From Mytilus galloprovincialis (taxonomy: Eukaryota; Mollusca; Bivalvia; Mytilida; Mytilidae), in the NCBI RefSeq assembly GCF_965363235.1, contig NC_134844.1, positions 53,006,872 to 53,070,871 on the forward strand: 64,000 nt of DNA, in the 5' to 3' direction. Made by a program: the position numbers and the translations under genes. Shown in pieces: positions 45,459 to 57,195 of this stretch (its first letter is position 1; the number at the start of each line of letters is the position of its first letter). A model generated the notes under the pieces. The model was not told the origin of the DNA. It was given only the letters and a program-made list of their open reading frames with translations, and searched no databases.

Positions 45459-48400
45459 GTAAGTAAAACTTATGTATTTCCTATATTCAACATTTTATAC
45501 ATTTTTAACTCACTAACCTAAAAGTACATTGACAAAGTAACCCTCTATATATTTAGTTCGGATTTCTTTCAATTCATCACAACAGAAAATATAATTAAAT
45601 TTATTTCAGTCCCGACTACTTGTATACGAATGCACGATCTATTTCATATGATCCCTTCATCCCTTAGTATATTAGCCCAACATCTCGTCTCTATTGGAAA
45701 TGTTAGATTGCTTGTTCTCAATTCTGCAGATATAGCTTATACTTACATAATATAAAAGTGAACTCTTCCAGTCTGTTGTTTTGTGAATTTGTATTATCTG
45801 AAAACCTCTTTTGTAAAATTTGATAAGTGCAACCTCTTGTCTAAGGGAGCTACCATTTGATTTTTTTTTTTTTTTTGGGGGGGGGGGGGGGTAAGTTTGA
45901 AATTTGTAAAAAAAAATGCAGGTCAGGAGATTTGAGTAAAAAAAAGGCTGGATGAAACACTTTTCCCCCTAAAATAAGGGCAGGTCAGGAGATTTGATAT
46001 ATATATATAAAAAAAAAAAGGCAGAATGTAACACTTTTCCCTCAAAATAAGGGCATGATGACAATTTATATTAAAAAAAATCAGGATTAAATTTTAAAAA
46101 AGGCAGGTCAGAATCAAGCGAATAATGAAAAGACAGGACAGAGTTTACAACTAAAATCATAATGCAAGACACATATATGGATTTAATATAATTTACCAAA
46201 AGTATGTTTCTATTGCCATTTTCACATAATTTGAATAGTAAATTATTTGTACATTTTACAAGACAACATCTCTGCATTTCCGACTAGTTTTTTTTTTCTC
46301 ACGAAACACAGTATTCAAAGATTTTATATGTATTTCTACAGGGTATCACCCAAGTTCGCCATATGCGTCCGGTTCTAATTCCTGAAATTTTATTACAAAA
46401 CTGTACATGTTTTTTTCTTCTAAATTATGTTTTTATCTTCAAACCCAAAATCTCAGAAGAATATGTCAATATAGGAGACACTTATACCATAAAATGTTTT
46501 AGTTGTAAATCTATTATAGATATACTAATTACATTACGAATTTCCGTATCGTATACAACGAATATATATAGATTTCGCCACTGCATCAAGTTTAAAATGA
46601 TATTTCTCTAATTTTATGGAAATTTATCCCTTTCTGAACCCATTGTATATAAAAAAAAAATAATCAACGTGTGGTAGCTGGTGATCTCAGAAGATCATTG
46701 GATGATTTTAAGGGTCATGACCTTTTTAGCTAACTGAATGAATCAAAATATGCTATAACAGGTGTTAATAAAATTGACAACTTCGTGCAATGTGAAAGCC
46801 GGCACTCGAAGAACAAAAAAAGAAAATGTATTTTTTAATCATTAGAGGAACAGATTCTTACATAACTCGTGGATTATCGGATTTATCCAATCTCGATAGT
46901 TAAATTGGATAAATCCGATAATCCACTCGTATCAATGTAAGAATCTAAATTTATCACTCAGACAGTTAAATATCTAAAATTTAGCTGTTGAGAGACTGAT
47001 TACGTATCTTCATTCTACTGGAAAAGTATTGACCAGTCAGTCCTGTTCACTTCAGCACTATTTATGTCTTTTTTTATTGGTTTTTTTTCTGGACAAATTT
47101 TTTTTGTTCGCCTTCGGCGAAAAACAATCTATTTTTTCGCGACAAGTCGAAAACAATTTTTTTCTTTTAATTTTAGCATTACATATAGTATACACAAATT
47201 ATAATTGTATGGTATGTCTTAGGGACTGATTGTTTGCCTTTTATTCGCAGGGGCAAGTATAATTGTATGGCATGTCTTAGGGACTGATTATTTGCCTTTT
47301 ATTCGCTGGGAAAAGTATAATTAAATTGTATGGCATATCTTAGGGACTGATTGTTTGCCTTTTATTCGCTGGGAAAAGTATAATTGTACGGCATATCTTC
47401 GGGACTGATAAATTTCCTCTATATTCGCTGGGAAAAGTATTTATCTAAATATCTTATAGACTGATTATTTACCTCTTTCGCCATCTTGGAGTGTAAAAAA
47501 ACAGAGAACATAAGGTCCAGATGTTTAATCAAGTTAGCATAATTTAATGCAATAATGCAGATAACTAAATTATGTATGTTCATTTAAGATAACAAAGTTA
47601 TAACATTATAACTTATACATATTAATATTTTTACAAGCGTAGATTATTTTTGCTTGATTTTAAATGTTTTTAAATAGGCATTTTCAGGGGAGGTAATTCT
47701 GAAATAGTGCATTTTCCGAAAGAACCTACATGGAATTTTGCTATTTTGTATTTTAGCCGGAAAAAAACGTACTGTGACTATATCTTTTCTTTTGATATTC
47801 TCAAAGAGAAAAACAAAACTATTCTAAAATCTATTTGAAATCAATTTATAATATAAAAAAAAAAAAAAGATGTGGTATGATTGCCAATGAGACAACTCTT
47901 CACAAGAGACCAACATGACACAGAAGTTAACAACTATAGGTCACCGTTCGGCCTTCAACAATGAGCAAAGCCCATTCCGCATAGTCAGCTATACATGTAA
48001 AATGCCCTTAAATGGCAATGTAAAACAATTCAAACGAGAAAACTTAATCTATTCTACCGTTTTTTTGTGTTTTTTTTTATTAGTTTAGTTAAGTTCAATA
48101 TTGACTCGACTTTGTACTCTTTATTGTACCGAGTGGTCTGTTTGAAGTTCGGTTGTCACATGGCGTTATTGAAGCAAAAATAGTACGAATTAAGTAAATT
48201 AAATTTTATATTTTCACCGTATTTGTCTCAACCAGTAGCCCATTTTCATATTACCGACTTTTGATTTTGGAATTTTTTCTACATGTTACCTTCTCTGTGG
48301 TAGGACAGCCAAGTACTCAGCCAAGCAAGATAAATTTTATAAGATATTTTATATAATGTATAAGATATCTTATATAGTTTATGAAATACCTCATATAATT

Positions 48401-50310
48401 TATAAGATATCTTATATAGTTTATGAAATACCTCATATATAATTTATAAGATATCTTATATTTTAAACCATATGAAATATTTTATAAACTATGTGAGATA
48501 TCTTATAAAGTATATAAGATATCTTATAAAGTATATAAGATATCTTATAAAGTATATGACACATCTTATATACTAAATGAGATATCTTATATATTATATG
48601 AGATAACTTGAAGTTTGAATAAATATTACAAGGGCTGGCCATATTCATGACACCAGAAGTGCAAAAGATAAATATTTTGTTGATTATGAGTTGAACGGAA
48701 TAATCTCGATTGTACATGGAATTTATGGATCGAATATCATTTATTTATAATGCTGTATTGACACATGCACTTAAGAGGCGGATTTAGGGGGCGGGGGCCC
48801 GGGCACCCCCCCTTTTTGAGAATAAAATTTGGCTGATTATATAGGGAATCACTGAAGCGTGACGGGAGCGGGGCCCTCTTAGGCAGCCAGTGGGCCCCCA
48901 CTTATGAAAATTTTTAGATCCGCCACTGCACTTGTCTCAGAATTGTTTATCCTATATACCATAATATTAAGGTATATAGGGGGAAATCTGATACAAGTGC
49001 CTTTGCGTATATGGTTCAACATTTTCGTTTCACATGAAAATGCAGCACTCATTTAATAATATGTATATTCAGACTGAAAAAAATATTTTGAATAATTTAT
49101 TTTGAATTTATTTTGAATAATTTATCTTGAATAATTTATTTGAATAATTTATTTTGATTTACTTGATTGTGCTGTTCCTGATTACATTATATATTTTCTT
49201 TCAGATTGCAATTGTGCAAGTCTTTTTCAAAAAAGATATATTTTTTGTATCTTTGCAACATTTTGGATTTTACGTGCCGTAGTAGACGATGCCATTCTAG
49301 TAGCACTTAAGACACCAATATTTCAACAAGTGATACCAAGGAGTGAAAATAAAAGCAATTATTTATTACTGTGGTATGCACCACCATTTTGGGCTCGAAA
49401 CGATATGATTAAACCCCAGAAAGGATTGAAAAATTGTGTATTCAAAAATTGTGATATATCATTTGACAAGAGTTTGATAAATAAAAGCGATGTTTTGTTA
49501 TTTCATCAGGCTGATCTGAAAACATATCCGCCATTTAGAACTGAAAATCAAATGTGGATATACATGACGTTAGAGTCTCCAGTACACATGCGCAAGATCA
49601 ATAGAAACCAACCGTGGAATGATGCATTCAACTGGACGATGAGCTATCGAAAAGATTCGGACATATTTACCCCCTATGCAAAATTGTCTAAAAGATTAAC
49701 GCCTCTAAAAAAGAATTACACAGATATCTTTAAAAAGAAATCAAAGGATGTGGCTTGGATAGTTAGTAATTGTCTTGCACATTCAAAAAGGATGAGGTAC
49801 GTGCAAATGATGAAGAAATATATCAATGTAGACATATTTGGAAACTGTGGAAAACTGTGCACCAGAACGGGCGATAACTGCATGAAAGAATTAAGTAGAC
49901 ACTATAAATTCTATCTTTCATTCGAAAATTCTTTGTGTGAAGATTATGTAACAGAAAAGGCATTCAAATTGTACAAGGACGATTTCAATATAGTTCCTGT
50001 AATAAGGGGAGCTCCTAATATTAAGGATATTTTACCAAATGATACCTTTATTTCTACCTCGGATTTTAATTCTACAAAAGTATTAGCTCTTTATCTCAGG
50101 GATGTAGCACTGAATAAAACCAAGTATTTATCCTATCTTCAAGCTAAAGACAGGTATACGACCTATTCGATCCTCGACTCGCATGTTATTGAAGAGGGAG
50201 CATGCGCATTGTGTAAATTATTGAATAGTGATAACAAAAGAAAAGGTACTGTAAATGTAACCCAATGGGCGTTGAAGAAAAAATGCTTCAGTCCTGTTGA
50301 TATAACTTAA
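45455..50310 (+). CDS. Alpha-1,3-fucosyltransferase (GT10), two coding exons
   Basis: Join 45455-45458 and 49205-50310 gives 369 residues plus stop. A type II Golgi membrane enzyme that transfers fucose from GDP-fucose to an N-acetylglucosamine-containing glycan. Features: short cytosolic tail, signal anchor at about residues 13-35, then the catalytic domain with WYAPPFW (58-64), an acceptor-side block IYMTLESP, NWTMSYRKDSDIFTPY (144-159), VAWIVSNC, VDIFGNCG, and the GDP-fucose motif YKFYLSFENSLCEDYVTEK (235-253). Several N-glycosylation sequons are present. All family motifs are there, so the enzyme is probably active. Length is normal for GT10. Acceptor specificity (core alpha-1,3 or Lewis type) cannot be told. 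The first exon is inferred from phase and splice signal. AATAAA words lie 20 and 27 bases after the stop. The intron holds a decayed MITE, a minisatellite and AT-rich arrays. Confidence 0.9.
45845..46167. mobile_element. Left end of a GGGAGCTACC PIF/Harbinger-like MITE
   Basis: TAA|GGGAGCTACCATTTGATTTT followed by T, G and AAAAAAGGCAGG-type runs as in the 18459 element, but no matching right end is found, so it is truncated or decayed. It lies in the fucosyltransferase intron. Confidence 0.7.
46168..47020. other. Fucosyltransferase intron, one short palindrome
   Basis: The inverted pair GGATTATCGGATTTATCCAA and TTGGATAAATCCGATAATCC (about 46871-46926) forms a 20-bp perfect hairpin. Otherwise nothing recognised. 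Confidence 0.65.
47070..47190. repeat. Fragment related to the 57196 MITE
   Basis: TTTTTTCTGGACAAATTTTT and TTCGCCTTCGGCGAAAAACA match, in reverse, the right half of the 57196-57477 element. No flanking duplication. Confidence 0.65.
47205..47475. repeat. Minisatellite, about 60-bp unit, five copies
   Basis: GGGACTGAT recurs at 47222, 47280, 47343 and 47401, and (as AGACTGATT) near 47458. Each unit contains CCTTTTATTCGCTGGGAAAA and TAATTGTATGGCAT. Decays at the right end. Confidence 0.85.
47860..48055 (+). repeat. Dispersed mussel-type repeat, 5' part
   Basis: Begins AGATGTGGTATGATTGCCAA and matches the first 180 or so bases of 44543-44960. Confidence 0.8.
48338..48612. repeat. Array of the palindrome TATAAGATATCTTATA
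   Basis: About ten copies of AAGATATCTTATA or close variants (AAATACCTCATA, GAGATATCTTATA) at 27-36 bp spacing. Each copy is self-complementary. Confidence 0.85.
48775..48924 (-). repeat. GGCGGATCC-type dispersed repeat, reverse orientation
   Basis: GGGGGCGGGGGCCCGGGC at the start and AGATCCGCCACTG at the end, with GGAATCACTGAAGCGTGAC between, matching inverted 54012-54176. Confidence 0.75.
48925..49014. mobile_element. Hairpin element of the CACAGGCACT family, about 88 bp, decayed ends
   Basis: GCACTTGTCTCAGAATTG and CAAGTGCC bound a strong hairpin CCTATATACC...GGTATATAGG. The outermost bases are altered, and no duplication is visible. It abuts the preceding repeat. Confidence 0.6.
49205..50310 (+). 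CDS. Fucosyltransferase main exon
   Basis: Acceptor CTTTCAG ends at 49204. The open frame extends upstream of the GTG at 49330 through the membrane anchor (YIFCIFATFWILRAVV), so 49330 is not the start. All catalytic motifs lie in this one exon. Confidence 0.95.
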
Positions 50311-51355
50311 TGATAATATACGCTATTGAAATAAATAATAAACAAAAAATGATTGAAGACTTTTCAAAAGATATACAAAATAGTTTCTGATTCATATTGT
50401 AGTAGACACACGTCGTCAATGTATTTAAAAACAACATTTGCATAGAAGAAAAACATCTCCATTACCGGGAAGTCGGCCTTTTATCCAAACTAATATGTCA
50501 CGATTGGTCTTGCCTCTTTTCTGTGGAAGGACCAATTGATTTTGTGATTATGTTTTTTTTTCTTCCTCTGCCACTTTTATTTCTTGTGTGTAAATTTTCT
50601 TTCGCAATTAAAAGATGTATTTAATCATTTCGAGGACAATCAATCCCGAACAGGCAAACTATTTCTTTTTATATGTATCTTTAAAAGTTACAGAGGAGAT
50701 CATAATACAAGAAAAAGTCAAAATTTTAAATATGACCTTGCCTTTTGATCTCAATTTCATTTTAGTGAACACATGATCTCAAATCAATATACCTAAGATC
50801 TCTATCACTTACCATTCATGCTATACATTAATCTACCACTTTAATATGTCAAATACAGGAGGGGAAATAACTCTCATACGCAGTTTTTGTACCGCTTCGA
50901 TCATAAGTGGACAAAACATCCTGAAAATATATCGAGCAATTTGGTTAAATACATTTGTCACTTTCTTCAGTGTTCGTGGAGATAACTACTACATATTGCA
51001 AAGTTTTCGGTTAAGCACTGTGATTTGCAAAGGCACTTACACTGTACATGTGCGATGTCATATACCAAGCATCGATTATTACTCCAACTTGGTACATGAT
51101 ATGGCCATATGGTCTTTTGCAAAATACTAATCTTGAACGTCATACAAATTATCACGAATCAATACGCTGGTAATTTTGGGGTGAACCCCCTGAGGTATTC
51201 ACGCTTATATCTATTGATGAGTTTAAAAGTGAATATGGCCATTCGATATCCGTGGAATCAATGCTGTCCCTCTATGGATAGGCTACCACGCAGCATTATA
51301 TATTTCAACAATCAAATTTAATTATCAGATTGGAAAGTGAAACAATAAAGACTAG
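50311..51355. other. Downstream of the fucosyltransferase, nothing recognised
   Basis: The 3' untranslated region and intergenic DNA. Short frames here have no recognisable protein content. Confidence 0.5.
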
Positions 51356-51575
51356 TAATTCAGTGGTTGTCGTTTGTTTATGTGTTACATATTTGTTTTC
51401 TCGTTTGAATTGTTTTACAGTGTCTTATCGGGGCCTTTTATAGCTGACTGCGGTATGGGCTTTGCTCATTGTTGAAGGCCGTACGGTGACCTATAGTTGT
51501 TAATGTCTGTGTCATTTTGGTCTTTTGTGGATAGTTGTCTCATTGGCAATCATACCACATCTTCTTTTTTATAGG
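51356..51575 (-). repeat. Dispersed mussel-type repeat, reverse copy
   Basis: Contains CTTTGCTCATTGTTGAAGGC and TCTCATTGGCAATCATACCA, the reverse complement of the 44543 family start. Confidence 0.85.
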
Positions 51576-53310
51576 CTGCAGTTTAAAAATCGTTTAAATG
51601 TTAGAATCTTTTTGCCTTTTGACAAAACATATTATGTGTTTTTAATAATGTGAATGTGTATTTAATACCAAGTATAATATAATAGCACAATTATATAATT
51701 CATGCTTTGAGACACACGTTGTGTGTGTAATATTTAATACAGCGTGCTGTTGTGCATTGTGACAATAAACTTGTGAATACGGTTAATTTATTTATAATGT
51801 CCCAGAATAAACTGATCATTTCAGAACGTTTATTATTTGATATTCTGTATATTCATTGCAATGGATTAATTTTGAACAGAGACTGAATTTATTTCTAATA
51901 CAATAATTTTACATAATTAGAATGTGCATATATGTTTAAGTCAAGTCAGGAAAAGAGATGTTTTATTAGACCAAAAAACCATTTAAATTTTAAAATAAAT
52001 GCATTCAGATTATTATGCAAACTGAATATTTAAATTTATATTACGTTTGGTTTGTGCAATTTGCATTAGACATACGGTTTGTAGAAACTGGGATTTGCAA
52101 GTTAGGAATAAATGATGAACACTCCGAAGTTATAAATAAAACAGTCGAGCCTTAACATGTATATTCAAATAGTAGCTGTATATTATACATTTTTCTTTTC
52201 AAACTATCCAACACTGCTTTCAACTGACATGTGCTGGAACTTGCACACAATAACTTACTTTTAATAAAGGTGTTTTAACATCACCAATATTCTATTCAGT
52301 CAATTATTTCAATTCAAAAACAAACACACAAAAATCGGATGGCCGACCCGTCAGAAGTTTTGGGTTCACGTATTGCTTTTTTTTTTTAAAGCAACTTGTT
52401 TTTTGATGTTTGGGAGGAAGAATAAATTCTCAAAACTGTAAGATTGAGTCTTGTGTACTAAAGCCTTCGTTACAGGAAAAAAAAGTGGTGGTAGGGACTC
52501 ATTTTATGATTAAAAAAACACTAAAAAACAGTTCGACTTAGTACTATATAGTAAATATATAACATGTCAAGAGAAGAATTATTTGACATCTTACTGAATG
52601 AGTATAAATATTAGTTTTCCGAAATATTTTATATCTGTTCATGATTTCACTGTTTTGTTTTGTGTTGTTGTACTCTTTTAGTCGTGCTATAATATATATA
52701 CCTTATACTTTTGGTTGACCTCTTCCAGACTCAACACTTTAGTTATCAAGAGTAATTTCTCTTCTTTATCGTTTTCATTGTATGACCTGCGCATATATAT
52801 AAATAAAATACACATCATGAGGTTCTAAACCCAGCTTTTTTTCTATAAATTATTACAGTCCTAGAATTTGATTCATCCAGATCAAACAAGCTTTTTAAAA
52901 AGCTACTACTTGTATATTAACATTTATTTTTAGATTGACTAATATTTGTTGTATTTCGTATAAATAGGTCAGTATTGCTACACACAATTTTCTAGCAGCA
53001 GTGTGTTAAAAACACATGGATAGTTTATTAATAGTAAGTATATAATATATATAATAACATTTTTTTGTAGCAGAAAATTATATATATGATGTGTATACAT
53101 TATGTAATTATGTATTATTGATTGATTGATTTACGGTCGTGTTGTTCTGCACAAAAATAGAATAATTATTATTATAATAGTACAATGTAGTAATTTGTAA
53201 TGTTTTACACCGATTAGTCATTGCACCCATCCCGTACTGACAATTTATCAACATTTTCACGCTAGTGCAGCTTGTTTTCAAACCAGAGATTTCGTTTGTT
53301 GTGTCGTTGT
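51576..53310. other. Gene-poor A+T-rich DNA
   Basis: No coding block, tandem array or element end that I can support. Confidence 0.5.
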
Positions 53311-53609
53311 TCATGAGGGTCTGGATGGGGGGGGGGGGGGGGGGGGGTTCCGTTATTCTGTAAACATTTAATTTTCACCCCTCTTTTCTGTGATCTTCAA
53401 AAAATTAACCCCTTTTTTCTCTAATCTTCAAAAAATTAACCCCTTTTTTCTCTAATCTTCAAAAAATTAACCCCTTTTTTCTCTAATCTTCAAAAAATTA
53501 ACCCCTTTTTTCTCTAATCTTCATTTTTTTTGCCCGTTATATTCTCTAATCTCATTTTTTAAGGGCATTATTCTTTAATCATTTAACCCCATCCAAACTC
53601 TCGTTCATG
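53311..53609. mobile_element. Foldback element with minisatellite interior
   Basis: Inverted ends GAGGGTCTGGATGGGG and CCCCATCCAAACTCTC. Inside are a 21-base G run (53327-53347) and five copies of a 31-bp unit containing CAAAAAATTAACCCC (TTAACCCC at 53405, 53436, 53467 and 53498). Confidence 0.75.
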
Positions 53610-53737
53610 TTTAAATGTTGAATGTTTGAGTGTTGTCTTGGGCAAAATTGTTGGGTATAACAATATACATGGACATCCCTGCCCGTCTCCCACCCGGCGG
53701 CAGTAAAACGCTTGTCGTTCGGATGTAAGGGGTGTAC

Positions 53738-53912
53738 AGTGGCGGATCCAGAAATTTTCATATTAAGGTGGGGCCCACTGACTGCCTACAATGTATTAAA
53801 GAGGGTGGCCCGCTCCGGTAATGCTTCAGTGATTCCCTACATATCCAACCAAATTCTTCCCAGAAAGGGGGGCGGGTGGACCCCCGGCCTGGCCCCCTTT
53901 ATTAAATTCCGC
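53738..53912 (+). repeat. GGCGGATCCAG-type dispersed repeat, copy
   Basis: Starts AGTGGCGGATCCAGAAATTT and ends TTCCGCCTCGG, with GGTAATGCTTCAGTGATTCC inside. Confidence 0.8.
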
Positions 53913-54011
53913 CTCGGGGTGTATGAATACACGTCCATAGGGAATCGTTCTGCTCCTATTTAACATATTTTCATTTAAAGTGGTAGTAAAAATTTCTTAT
54001 CCCTTCATCCA

Positions 54012-54178
54012 GTGGCGGATCCAGAAATTTTCATAAGTGGGGGCCCACTGACTGACCTAAGAGGGGGCCCGCTCCAGTCACGCTTCAGTGATTCCCTATA
54101 TAAGCAACCAAATTTTTTCCCAAAAAGGGGGGGGCCGGGCCCCTGCCCCCCCCCCCCCCCCCTAAATCCGCCTCTGTC
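54012..54178 (+). repeat. GGCGGATCCAG-type dispersed repeat, second copy
   Basis: Starts AGTGGCGGATCCAGAAATTT and ends AAATCCGCCTCTG, with CACGCTTCAGTGATTCCCTA. Only 100 bases after the previous copy and in the same orientation. Confidence 0.85.
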
Positions 54179-54332
54179 ATCCCCGTCAACTATTACATGT
54201 ATATCATGTATACTGCATGCAGAACCGACACGTGACTTAAATTGTATTTATAGATTATCGTTGAGATGACCAATGATAATCTGTTTATCGCTATTTTATC
54301 CTGCAATTGGGTGTTCTACTATACAGATACAG

Positions 54333-54418
54333 CCCTACAGATATCGCTATGCTGTATCTGTATACTATACAGCTGTATCTGTATACTATACAGCTGTATC
54401 TGTATACTATACAGATAT
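54333..54418. repeat. Tandem palindromic repeat, 22-bp unit
   Basis: GCTGTATCTGTATACTATAC is repeated three times in a row from about 54350, bounded by inverted CAGATATCGC / GATATCGCT. Each unit is close to self-complementary around GTATAC. Confidence 0.8.
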
Positions 54419-54893
54419 CGCTTAAAAGCTCCATCCACTGCCGGACTGAGTATTGTTTGAACCTACGTGACCTCAGAATGTGTATTCCAGTTGCATTCCA
54501 ATGACGATGACAATTGTCGATTTCAAAACTTGAATGTGTATCATTGTGTTACAAAATCAACCATGTCAATTTCAGCATGCGTGTTTAGTGAATGTCAAGT
54601 CTGAAGCGTAGGACAACTCGTACACTTCTGTTTCAAATTTGACAATGTTTTGTTATTTGTTTTTACTGTTGAAATTATTTGTTATGCTAAAATAGATAAT
54701 TATTCCCCCTTAGCGATGTATTATTGTTGACCATTCTAGATTCTTTTTTTGCGAACCCGTCTTCAGCGTAATGAGTGATTTTGATATTACTACGCGGGCC
54801 TCAAGGGATTACAAATCGAAAATAAATGCTAAATATGATAGTTTTTGTGTCTTTCAAAACACAAACAATATACATAATTAATTGCAGGATAAA

Positions 54894-55043
54894 GACAATA
54901 ACTGTTTAGTGTCTTTAAATATCAGCTGTATTTGTAGTCGGCTCGAAACAGTTGTACTTAGCTCGCTAAAAGCTCCCATACACGTTTTTTCCTAGCCTCG
55001 TACAAATACAGCTGATATTTAAAGACACTAAACAGTTATTGTC
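54894..55043. repeat. Perfect 43-bp inverted repeat with 64-bp loop
   Basis: Arms 54894-54936 and 55001-55043 are exact reverse complements (start GACAATAACTGTTTAGTGTC). Lies at the right edge of the segment inserted into the foldback copy. Confidence 0.92.
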
Positions 55044-55335
55044 TATTTACCCGGCTATGACGACGTTGTCAATTTCATGTCAATTTTATTAGCAACACCA
55101 TGTGCCTCCTTAGTTTCTAGCGATAATTTCCCATCTGAAGCGAGAAGCATGATATGAAAAATTATCACAAAAAAGATCAAAGGAAAAATGCTCAAAATAG
55201 CGATAATATATAGTTGTTCTTTTGCTCTTGTCCATGTTGTCCTGAATAGATCCTGGGACTAATATACTTAGTCCTAGGTAGATCCGAGTACAATTTGGTA
55301 CAATGCCATGACTTTTAACGGCCATATCATATTTG

Positions 55336-55337
<2 letters not shown>

Positions 55338-55371
<34 letters not shown>
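55338..55371. repeat. Poly(A) run, 34 bases
   Basis: Uninterrupted A run just left of the GGCCACACC element. It could be a retroposon tail in plus orientation, but no retroposon body is recognised upstream. Confidence 0.9.
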
Positions 55372-55374
<3 letters not shown>

Positions 55375-55386
55375 AATTAAAAGTAA

Positions 55387-56831
55387 GGCCACACCAATTT
55401 TATTTCTTGTTCTACGGATTTTTGGACTCCAAAATTTGGGGCGAGCGAGCGATTTGAAAATTTTAATAAAAAAATTTATAATTTGAAAAATTTTGAGGCG
55501 AAGCTTGAAAAGTAAAGGCGAGCGATTATAATTTTTTTTTGTAAACATAAAATAGTAGGTTTTGACAATATTAAAACTTGATTTATCACTTGAACTTTGA
55601 CATTTCTTTAATTTCTGAAGTATTTTTTCCCTGTTCACCAAGAAATAATTAAATCTGGTCTATGTATGTGTAACTGACAATGAGACAATTCTCAATCCAA
55701 GTCATAATCAGTTTTGGGGCAACCTCTTAATGTTATAAATATCCCTTTTACATGTTTTATGAGGGAACAATATAAAATATAATATATTTGTTTGAACAAA
55801 AGGGCTCATATTTTCTCAAAGAACTATATATCTATCTGGTATTAAATGGTCAAAACATGTCCAAGAATTTTTGTAATATTCCTGGACTTTAACCATGTTA
55901 ACACATTTACTTTAACAGTTTAATATTATTCAAAATAAGTGGACCCCTCTTTTAGAAAAAGTTGTTTAACATATGATGTAACTTTCCTCTTTTTGAGTAC
56001 AAAATTCTAAGTTTTCAAAGGTTTTGTATAGAAGAACTATACAAATCCTTGGTATTTCTATTTTCTTTTCTACATCAGTAAAATGACCCCTTGTCTGAGG
56101 GAGGGTTGTTCTCAACCTGATAATAACAAACACGGGTCAAAGTACGGCCTTTTACACAGGGCTTTGATACAGACCAAACAGCAAGCTAAAAAGGACCCCA
56201 AAATTATTAGCGTACACAATTCGAACAGGAAAACCAACGATCTAATTTATATATCCGAACCGGAAAATACCAATGATTGAATGAACCACATCAACAAATG
56301 ATAACTGCTGAACGACAGGCCCCTGAATCAATCAGGACAGGTGCATAAACATGCAGCGGCTATGGATAGTTTGTTTCGCCAGCATACAATATAATTGCAG
56401 TTGAAGGCAAATCCTTCAGAAGTTCTTTGTACTTTATTCTAACAACGAACATTTTTTGATAGGGAATATAAGTAAGGGGGAAAGAAACCAATTTTTTGTT
56501 CTTTACAGGTATTCCTGGTGTTATAAATTTACATCGGAGCACTCTCACTTTTGATAAATAGGTTTCATGCTAAAACAAATATTCTCACAGATATTTACAC
56601 AGTGTGGTGGGGTGCTTTTATGTTTAAAATCGTTATATACAGGTTAGACTGTGATTTTAAAACCAAATGTTGATATCTTTTTATAATATTTACAAAAAAA
56701 CGGTGCAGGAAATGGACATGATTACATTTCCGGATGCGGGAAGCGGGAATATAAAAAAAAATAAAAATATTCTATTTTGAAAAAAAAGGTGCGGGCGGGT
56801 CCGTCGAACAAGGAATCAAATTGGTGTGGCC
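55387..56831. mobile_element. PIF/Harbinger-like element, 1445 bp, TAA duplication
   Basis: Left end GGCCACACCAATTTTATTTC, right end GGAATCAAATTGGTGTGGCC. TAA flanks both sides (55384-55386, 56832-56834). Between about 56083 and 56350 it holds an internal copy of another mussel repeat (GTACGGCCTTTTACACAGGG, ATCAGGACAGGTGCATAAAC). No transposase frame seen. Confidence 0.75.
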
Positions 56832-56834
56832 TAA

Positions 56835-57192
56835 CCATAGCTATTATTAAAATGCAGACCCATAGATTTTGAAAGTGCAGGGATCAACAAAGCAACAGTA
56901 GGAGCTCACTTGTAAGAAGTCTATGCATTAAACAACATGAAGCTACTCCAAAGGAGGGAGGGCGGCTTAGCGGAATTAAATCCACTCTCTTGCCATAAAG
57001 TGTATACAGACGCGATGAAGGACGAGAGAGGGACATCAAATGCATTGCTTGTCAAACCAAAATGGGGTACAACCTCCAGCCCCCCCCCCCCACCCAATGA
57101 TCCACCTCTGTTGAAAGGACTTCAGGTGAACTTGCCCTGTGTATGTTTCTCTAACAGGCAATGACAAGCTTTAAATGTATAGACTTCAAAGC
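56835..57192. other. Short intergenic segment, nothing recognised
   Basis: One 75-codon frame with no recognisable content and a CCCCCCACCC run at about 57079-57093. Confidence 0.5.
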
Positions 57193-57195
57193 TTA

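Larger units (their letters stand above)
54247..55205. mobile_element. Second copy of the 37590 foldback family, split by an insertion
   Basis: 54247-54301 (TATAGATTATCGTTGAGATG and on to CTGTTTATCGCTATTTT) and 55047-55205 (CTATGACGACGTTGTCAATT to AAAATAGCGATAAT) match 37590-37978 in reverse. The 745 bases between them are not in the first copy. Confidence 0.7.

Noticed and set aside
49330-49332. GTG at 49330 as the fucosyltransferase start
   Set aside because: The frame continues upstream through a membrane anchor to a splice acceptor, so the start must be in an earlier exon.
55338-55371. Poly(A) run as the tail of a processed pseudogene or SINE
   Set aside because: No recognisable body upstream and no flanking duplication read.
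55372-55641. 89-codon lysine/phenylalanine-rich minus-strand frame
   Set aside because: It lies over the end of the GGCCACACC element and is low complexity; no protein family recognised.
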